Assembly: GCF_030272615.1 (NCBI RefSeq)
Contig: NW_026729170.1
Span: 135,001-160,384, forward strand
Reading direction: 5' to 3'
DNA: 25,384 nucleotides
Origin: Cryptomeria japonica
Taxonomy: Eukaryota > Streptophyta > Pinopsida > Cupressales > Cupressaceae
Below, piece by piece: positions 17,914 to 25,384 of this stretch (positions within the stretch are counted from its first letter, which is position 1; every line of letters starts with the position of its first letter). The position numbers and the translations under genes were made by a program. Under the pieces are notes generated by a model. It was given only the letters and a program-made list of their open reading frames with translations, did not search any database and had not been told where the DNA came from.

Positions 17914-19407
17914 GATGCGCTCCATTCAAAAGTTTCCTGAAAAGGCAAAAAAAGTTGAGATTATAGAATTTCCCACTTGAGAGATTGTAAAAAAAAAAAA
18001 TTTAAAATGAAGGAAACGCGGGTGCCAAGGTGTGCGCAGCCCAGCCAAGGTGTGCGCACCAAGGCGCCCACCCTGGCGAAGGTGCACGCAAGGTGCGCAC
18101 CCGAGGCAAACCGGACAATTAACCCAACTTTCGACTTCGCGCGCACCTTGGAGCGCACTTCGGAGCGCTCCTTGGTGCGCACCAATCTTGGGCACCTCGG
18201 AGTGCACCATGGCGCCCACCAAGGTGCGCACCCGGGGCAAACCGAGCTCCGACTTCGTGCGCACCTTGGAGCGCACGAAAGGTGCGCACCATGGCGCCCA
18301 CCAAGGTGCGCAGCCCAGCCAAGGCGTGCGCATCAAGGTGCGCACCCTGGCGAAGGTGCGCACCCGGGGCAAACCGAGCTCCGACTTCGTGCGCACCTTG
18401 GAGCGCACAAAAGGTGCGCAACCCAGCCAAGGTGTGCGCACCCCGGTCAAACCGAGCTCCGAATCGTGCGCACCAGAGGTGCACGCCATCGTGCGCACCT
18501 TGGAGCACACTTCGGAGCCCTCCTTGGTGCGCGCCGATGTTGCGCACCTCGGAGCGCACCCGGGGAAAACAATGCAATTAACCCGACTTTCGACTTCGTG
18601 GGCACCTCGGAGCGCTCTCGGGTTCGCACCTCGGAGCACACCGAGGTGCGCACCTTTGATGCGCTGCCTTCACCAATTTCCAGAAAAGGCAAGAAAACAT
18701 TGAGAAGGTGTGCGCACCGAGGTGCCCACCCTGGCGAAGGTGCACGCGAGGTGCGCACCCGGGGCAAACCGGGCTCCGACTTCGTGCACGCCGCACCTTG
18801 GAGCACACTTCGGAGCGCTCCTTGGTGCGCACCAGGGCGCGCAACCCAGCCGAGGTGCCCACCCCGGCGAAGGTGCACGCGAGGTGCGCACCCGGGGCAA
18901 ACCGGGCTCCGACTTCGTGCACGCCATGGTGCCCACCGCGGCGAAGGTGCACGCGAGGTGCGCACCCGGGGCAAACCGGGCTCCGACTTCGTGCACGCCG
19001 CACCTTGGAGCACACTTCGGAGCGCTCCTTGGTGCGCACCATGGTGCCCACCAGGGCGCGCAACCCCGCCGAAGGTGCACGCGAGGTGCGCACCCGGGGC
19101 AAACCGGGCTCCGACTTCGTGCACGCCGCACCTTGGAGCACACTTCGGAGCGCTCCTTGGTGCGCACCATGGTGCCCACCAGGGCGCGCAACCCCGCCGA
19201 AGGTGCACGCGAGGTGCGCACCCGGGGCAAACCGGGCTCCGACTTCGTGCACGCCATGGTGCGCACCGCGGCGAAGGTGCGCACCCGGGGCAAACCGGGC
19301 TCCGACTTCGTGCACGCCGCACCTTGGAGCACACTTCGGAGCGCTCCTTGGTGCGCACCAGGGCGCGCAACCCAGCCGAGGTGCCCACCCCGGCGAAGGT
19401 GCACGCG
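17914..19407. repeat. Diverged founder monomers of the higher-order array
   Basis: Two long monomers start at the A/T-box markers 17914 (GATGCGCTCCATTC) and 18658 (GATGCGCTGCCTTC). They consist of AAGGTGCGCACCCGGGGCAAACCG, CTCCGACTTCGTGC and CACCTTGGAGCGCACTTCGGAGCGC-type blocks in varied order. The A/T box at 17914-18010 is the most diverged in the window, and the one at 18658 is truncated after about 45 bp. Near-perfect 2365-bp periodicity starts only at about 19408. Confidence 0.8.
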
Positions 19408-21772
19408 AGGTGCGTACCCGGGGCAAACCGGGCTCCGACTTCGTGCACGCCGCACCTTGGAGCACACTTCGGAGCGCTCCTTGGTGCGCACCATGGTGCC
19501 CACCAGGCCGCGCAACCCAGCCAAGGTGTGCGCACCAAGGTGCACGCGAGGTGCGCACCCGGGGCAAACCGGGGTCCGACTTCGTGCACGCCGCACCTTG
19601 GAGCACACATCGGGGCGCTCCCGGGTTCGCACCGGCGTTGCGCACCGTGGTGGGCACCTCGGAGCACACCAAGGTGGGCAGCGAGGTGCGCACCTTTGAT
19701 GCGATGCCTTCACTAATTTCCATAAAAGGCAAAAAAAAAACGAGATTTTAAAATTTCCGTTTTGAAAGATAGTGAGAAAAAGGGAATGCTGGTGCCATCT
19801 TGAGCCCGCCCTGGTGCGCAGCCCAGCCAAGGTGTGCGCACCAAGGTGCCCACCCTGGCGAAGGTGCGCGCCCGGGCAATTAATCCAACTTCCAACTTCG
19901 CGCGCGCCAGGGTGGGAGCGCACCCAACAACCGGGCCTGGGAAGAGCCAATGCGAGAAACCCCACCAAACGCTCTGACAAAAAAAGAGGGGGCGCTCCAG
20001 TAACCCCGCTTCGGAGCGCACCCTGGGCAAACCCAGCCAAGGTGCCCACCCCGGCCAAGGTGCAGGCGAGGTGCGCACCCGGGGCAAACCGGGCTCCGAC
20101 AACGTGCACGCCGCACCTTGGAGCACACTTCGTAGCGCTCCCGGGTGCGCACCTCAGAGCACACCAAGGTGGGCAGCGAGGTGCGCACCTTTGATGCGCT
20201 GCCTTCACTAATTTCCAGAAAAGGCAAAAAAAAAAGGAGATTTTAAAATTTCCGTTTTGAAAGATAGTGAAAAAAACGGAACGCGCGTGCCATCTTGAGC
20301 CCGCCCTGGTGCGCAGCCCAGGTAAGGTGCCCACCCTGGCAAAGGTGCGCACCCGGGCAATTAACCCTACTTCCGACTTCGTGCGCGCCAGGGTGGCAAC
20401 CGGGCCTCGGAAGAGCCAATGCGAGAAACCCCACCAAACGCTCCGACAAAAAAAGAGGCGGCGCTCCAATAACCCCGCTTCGGAGCGCAGCCGGGGCAAA
20501 CCCAGCCAAGGTGCCCACCCCGACGAAGGTGCACGCGAGGTGCGCACCCGGGGCAAACCGGGCTCCGACAACGTGCACGCAGCACCTTGGAGCACACTTC
20601 GAAGCACTCCCGGGTGCCCACCGGCGTTGCGCACCGTGGTGGGCAGCGAGGTGCGCACCTTTGATGCGCTGCCTTCACTAATTTCCAGAAAAAGGCAAAA
20701 AAAAATGAGATTTTAAAATTTCCGTTTTGAAAGATAGTGAAAAAAAAGGAACGCGGGTGCCATCTTGAGCCCGCCCTGGTGCGCAGCCCAGGCAAGGCAT
20801 GCGCACCAAGGTGCCCACCCGAGGTGCACACCCGGGGCAAACCGGGCTCCGACTTCGTGCAGGCCGCACCTTGGAGCACACTTCGGAGCGCTCCTTGGTG
20901 CGCACCATGGTGCCCACCAGGGCGCGCAACCCAGCCAAGGTCTGCACACCAAGGTGCCCACCCCGGCGAAGGTGCACGCGAGGTGCGCACCCGGGGCAAA
21001 CCGGGCTCCGACTTCGTGCACGCCATGGTGCCCACCGTGGCGAAGGTGCACGCGAGGTGCGCACCCGGGGCAAACCGGGCTCCGACTTCGTGCACGCCGC
21101 ACCTTGGAGCACACTTCGGAGCGCTCCTTGGTGCGCACCATGGTGCCCACCAGGGCGCGCAACCCAGCCAAGGTGTGCGCACCAAGGTGCACGCGAGGTG
21201 CGCACCCGGGGCAAACCGGGGTCCGACTTCGTGCACGCCGCACCTTGGAGCACACATCGGAGCGCTCCCAGGTTCGCACCAGCGTTGCGCACCTTTGATG
21301 CGCTGCCTTCACTAATTTCAAGAAAAGGCAAAAAAAAACGAGATTTTAAAATTTCCGTTCTGAAAGATAGTGAAAAAAACGGAACGCGGGTGCCATCTTG
21401 AGCCCTTCCTGGTGCGCAGCCCAGGCAAGTTGTGCGCACCAAGGTGCCCACCCTGGCGGAGGTGCGCGCCCGGGGCAATCCGGGCTCCGACTTCGTGCAC
21501 TGCATGGTGCCCACCAAGGCGCGCAACCCAGCCAAGGTGCCCACCGCAGCGAAGGTGCACGCGAGGTGCGCACCCGAGGTGCACACCCGGGGCAAACCGG
21601 GCTCCGACTTCGTGCACGCCGCACCTTGGAGCACACTTCAGAGCGCTCCTTGGTGCGCACCAGGGCGCGCAACCCAGCCGAGGTGCCCACCCCGGCGAAG
21701 GTGCACGCGAGGTGTGCACCCGGGGCAAACCGGGCTCCGACTTCGTGCACGCCATGGTGCCCACCGCGGCGA
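19408..21772. repeat. Higher-order repeat copy 1 (2365 bp)
   Basis: Monomers inside are marked by GATGCGMTGCCTTCACTAA at 19698, 20193, 20663 and 21297, giving lengths of 495, 470, 634 and then 766 to the next copy. By eye I found only three base differences from copy 2 (19415, 21038, 21715). Homology to copy 2 starts at 19408, inside a monomer, so the duplication boundary does not coincide with an A/T box. Confidence 0.95.
19698..19790. repeat. A/T-rich box (representative of 12)
   Basis: CTTCACTAATTTCC is followed by AAAAGGC, an A8-A10 run, GAGATTTTAAAATTTCC, GTTTTGAAAGATAGTGA and an A-rich end. It contains the palindrome ATTTTAAAAT. Boxes start at 17914, 18658 (truncated), 19698, 20193, 20663, 21297, 22063, 22558, 23028, 23662, 24428 and 24923, and are the only A/T-rich islands in more than 7 kb of GC-rich DNA. 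The minus-strand reading gives spurious hydrophobic Phe-rich peptides. The function is unknown; nucleosome phasing or protein binding is possible. Confidence 0.85.
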
Positions 21773-24137
21773 AGGTGCGCACCCGGGGCAAACCGGGCTC
21801 CGACTTCGTGCACGCCGCACCTTGGAGCACACTTCGGAGCGCTCCTTGGTGCGCACCATGGTGCCCACCAGGCCGCGCAACCCAGCCAAGGTGTGCGCAC
21901 CAAGGTGCACGCGAGGTGCGCACCCGGGGCAAACCGGGGTCCGACTTCGTGCACGCCGCACCTTGGAGCACACATCGGGGCGCTCCCGGGTTCGCACCGG
22001 CGTTGCGCACCGTGGTGGGCACCTCGGAGCACACCAAGGTGGGCAGCGAGGTGCGCACCTTTGATGCGATGCCTTCACTAATTTCCATAAAAGGCAAAAA
22101 AAAAACGAGATTTTAAAATTTCCGTTTTGAAAGATAGTGAGAAAAAGGGAATGCTGGTGCCATCTTGAGCCCGCCCTGGTGCGCAGCCCAGCCAAGGTGT
22201 GCGCACCAAGGTGCCCACCCTGGCGAAGGTGCGCGCCCGGGCAATTAATCCAACTTCCAACTTCGCGCGCGCCAGGGTGGGAGCGCACCCAACAACCGGG
22301 CCTGGGAAGAGCCAATGCGAGAAACCCCACCAAACGCTCTGACAAAAAAAGAGGGGGCGCTCCAGTAACCCCGCTTCGGAGCGCACCCTGGGCAAACCCA
22401 GCCAAGGTGCCCACCCCGGCCAAGGTGCAGGCGAGGTGCGCACCCGGGGCAAACCGGGCTCCGACAACGTGCACGCCGCACCTTGGAGCACACTTCGTAG
22501 CGCTCCCGGGTGCGCACCTCAGAGCACACCAAGGTGGGCAGCGAGGTGCGCACCTTTGATGCGCTGCCTTCACTAATTTCCAGAAAAGGCAAAAAAAAAA
22601 GGAGATTTTAAAATTTCCGTTTTGAAAGATAGTGAAAAAAACGGAACGCGCGTGCCATCTTGAGCCCGCCCTGGTGCGCAGCCCAGGTAAGGTGCCCACC
22701 CTGGCAAAGGTGCGCACCCGGGCAATTAACCCTACTTCCGACTTCGTGCGCGCCAGGGTGGCAACCGGGCCTCGGAAGAGCCAATGCGAGAAACCCCACC
22801 AAACGCTCCGACAAAAAAAGAGGCGGCGCTCCAATAACCCCGCTTCGGAGCGCAGCCGGGGCAAACCCAGCCAAGGTGCCCACCCCGACGAAGGTGCACG
22901 CGAGGTGCGCACCCGGGGCAAACCGGGCTCCGACAACGTGCACGCAGCACCTTGGAGCACACTTCGAAGCACTCCCGGGTGCCCACCGGCGTTGCGCACC
23001 GTGGTGGGCAGCGAGGTGCGCACCTTTGATGCGCTGCCTTCACTAATTTCCAGAAAAAGGCAAAAAAAAATGAGATTTTAAAATTTCCGTTTTGAAAGAT
23101 AGTGAAAAAAAAGGAACGCGGGTGCCATCTTGAGCCCGCCCTGGTGCGCAGCCCAGGCAAGGCATGCGCACCAAGGTGCCCACCCGAGGTGCACACCCGG
23201 GGCAAACCGGGCTCCGACTTCGTGCAGGCCGCACCTTGGAGCACACTTCGGAGCGCTCCTTGGTGCGCACCATGGTGCCCACCAGGGCGCGCAACCCAGC
23301 CAAGGTCTGCACACCAAGGTGCCCACCCCGGCGAAGGTGCACGCGAGGTGCGCACCCGGGGCAAACCGGGCTCCGACTTCGTGCACGCCATGGTGCCCAC
23401 CGCGGCGAAGGTGCACGCGAGGTGCGCACCCGGGGCAAACCGGGCTCCGACTTCGTGCACGCCGCACCTTGGAGCACACTTCGGAGCGCTCCTTGGTGCG
23501 CACCATGGTGCCCACCAGGGCGCGCAACCCAGCCAAGGTGTGCGCACCAAGGTGCACGCGAGGTGCGCACCCGGGGCAAACCGGGGTCCGACTTCGTGCA
23601 CGCCGCACCTTGGAGCACACATCGGAGCGCTCCCAGGTTCGCACCAGCGTTGCGCACCTTTGATGCGCTGCCTTCACTAATTTCAAGAAAAGGCAAAAAA
23701 AAACGAGATTTTAAAATTTCCGTTCTGAAAGATAGTGAAAAAAACGGAACGCGGGTGCCATCTTGAGCCCTTCCTGGTGCGCAGCCCAGGCAAGTTGTGC
23801 GCACCAAGGTGCCCACCCTGGCGGAGGTGCGCGCCCGGGGCAATCCGGGCTCCGACTTCGTGCACTGCATGGTGCCCACCAAGGCGCGCAACCCAGCCAA
23901 GGTGCCCACCGCAGCGAAGGTGCACGCGAGGTGCGCACCCGAGGTGCACACCCGGGGCAAACCGGGCTCCGACTTCGTGCACGCCGCACCTTGGAGCACA
24001 CTTCAGAGCGCTCCTTGGTGCGCACCAGGGCGCGCAACCCAGCCGAGGTGCCCACCCCGGCGAAGGTGCACGCGAGGTGCGCACCCGGGGCAAACCGGGC
24101 TCCGACTTCGTGCACGCCATGGTGCCCACCGCGGCGA
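21773..24137. repeat. Higher-order repeat copy 2 (2365 bp)
   Basis: Box markers at 22063, 22558, 23028 and 23662 are each exactly 2365 bp after those of copy 1. The 495- and 470-bp monomers carry an extra block (GAAGAGCCAATGCGAGAAACC, then A7GAGG, then AACCCCGCTTCGGAGCGCA). The 634- and 766-bp monomers lack it, giving an A-A-B-B order. Confidence 0.95.
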
Positions 24138-25384
24138 AGGTGCGCACCCGGGGCAAACCGGGCTCCGACTTCGTGCACGCCGCACCTTGGAGCACACTTC
24201 GGAGCGCTCCTTGGTGCGCACCATGGTGCCCACCAGGCCGCGCAACCCAGCCAAGGTGTGCGCACCAAGGTGCACGCGAGGTGCGCACCCGGGGCAAACC
24301 GGGGTCCGACTTCGTGCACGCCGCACCTTGGAGCACACATCGGGGCGCTCCCGGGTTCGCACCGGCGTTGCGCACCGTGGTGGGCACCTCGGAGCACACC
24401 AAGGTGGGCAGCGAGGTGCGCACCTTTGATGCGATGCCTTCACTAATTTCCATAAAAGGCAAAAAAAAAACGAGATTTTAAAATTTCCGTTTTGAAAGAT
24501 AGTGAGAAAAAGGGAATGCTGGTGCCATCTTGAGCCCGCCCTGGTGCGCAGCCCAGCCAAGGTTTGCGCACCAAGGTGCCCACCCTGGCGAAGGTGTGCG
24601 CCCGGGCAATTAACCCAACTTCCAACTTCGCGCGCGCCAGGGTGGGAGCGCACCCAACAACCGGGCCTGGGAAGAGCCAATGCGAGAAACCCCACCAAAC
24701 TCTCTGACAAAAAAAGAGGGGGCGCTCCAGTAACCCCGCTTCGGAGCGCACCCTGGGCAAACCCAGCCAAGGTGCCCACCCCGGCCAAGGTGCAGGCGAG
24801 GTGCGCACCCGGGGCAAACCGGGCTCCGACAACGTGCACGCCGCACCTTGGAGCACACTTCGTAGCGCTCCCGGGTGCGCACCTCAGAGCACACCAAGGT
24901 GGGCAGCGAGGTGCGCACCTTTGATGCGCTGCCTTCACTAATTTCCAGAAAAGGCAAAAAAAAAAGGAGATTTTAAAATTTCCGTTTTGAAAGATAGTGA
25001 AAAAAACGGAACGCGCGTGCCATCTTGAGCCCGCCCTGGTGCGCAGCCCAGGTAAGGTGCCACCCTGGCAAAGGTGCGCACCCGGGCAATTAACCCTACT
25101 TCCGACTTCGTGCGCGCCAGGGTGGCAACCGGGCCTCGGAAGAGCCAATGCGAGAAACCCCACCAAACGCTCCGACAAAAAAAGAGGCGGCGCTCCAATA
25201 ACCCCGCTTCGGAGCGCAGCCGGGGCAAACCAAGCCAAGGTGCCCACCCCGACGAAGGTGCACGCGAGGTGCGCACCCGGGGCAAACCGGGCTCCGACAA
25301 CGTGCACGCAGCACCTTGGAGCACACTTCGAAGCACTCCCGGGTGCCCACCGGCGTTGCGCACCGTGGTGGGCAGCGAGGTGCG
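24138..25384. repeat. Higher-order repeat copy 3, cut by the window edge
   Basis: Markers at 24428 and 24923 keep the 2365-bp phase. This copy differs from copy 2 at more sites for its length (24564, 24596, about 24615, 24701, a one-base deletion near 25059, 25231) than copies 1 and 2 differ from each other. It continues past the window. Confidence 0.93.

Noticed and set aside
17977-25363. Large overlapping open frames of up to 662 codons rich in Arg, Ala, Pro, Cys and His
   Set aside because: They arise from GC-rich GGTGCGCACC repeats, overlap on both strands, run through the A/T boxes and duplicate with the 2365-bp period. No recognisable domain or codon bias supports them.

Overview
The window is repeat-dominated nuclear DNA of a land plant. 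Two things support this. A canonical plant-type 5S rRNA gene lies at 17370-17489, and an LTR retrotransposon uses the plant-typical initiator tRNA-Met primer-binding site (TGGTATCAGAGC). The GC-rich 5S variant would fit a bryophyte, lycophyte or gymnosperm, but I cannot fix the lineage. I recognise no host protein-coding gene. The only credible protein gene is the retrotransposon polyprotein. The many other open frames, on both strands, are by-products of stop-poor tandem repeats.

Layout. 1-3608: about 20 copies of a 188-bp tandem repeat. 3609-4900 and 11431-11805: longer, diverged units, each with a CTCCCC-TATATAAG promoter-like core. They are split by an intact Ty3/gypsy chromovirus at 4901-11425 with 944-bp LTRs, identical in my line-by-line comparison, a 5-bp target duplication (TCCCC), a PBS, a PPT and one 1502-codon gag-pol ORF. 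11571-11900: short 50/56-bp repeats. 11806-13020: 311-bp TATA-bearing repeats. 13021-13672: a 52-bp array built on a GGTGCGCAC palindrome. 13730-14740: 157-bp TATA-bearing repeats. 14741-16640: palindromic and then G-rich GGTGGGTGCCAAG-type minisatellite. 16641-17369: less repetitive spacer. 17370-17489: the 5S gene with its T-run terminator. 17494-19407: GC-rich spacer and diverged monomers. 19408-25384: a 2365-bp higher-order repeat (about 2.5 copies) made of four monomers of 495, 470, 634 and 766 bp, each marked by an A/T-rich box.

Interpretation. The combination of a single 5S gene, serial subrepeats, palindromic GC-rich decamers and 13 regularly spaced TATA modules resembles a giant rDNA intergenic spacer with duplicated spacer promoters, as in plants whose 5S is linked to the 35S rDNA. 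No 18S or 26S sequence is visible, so this is a hypothesis. Most arrays appear to be local amplifications of different segments of one ancestral TATA-bearing unit. The retrotransposon sits immediately upstream of the TATA core of one of these modules.
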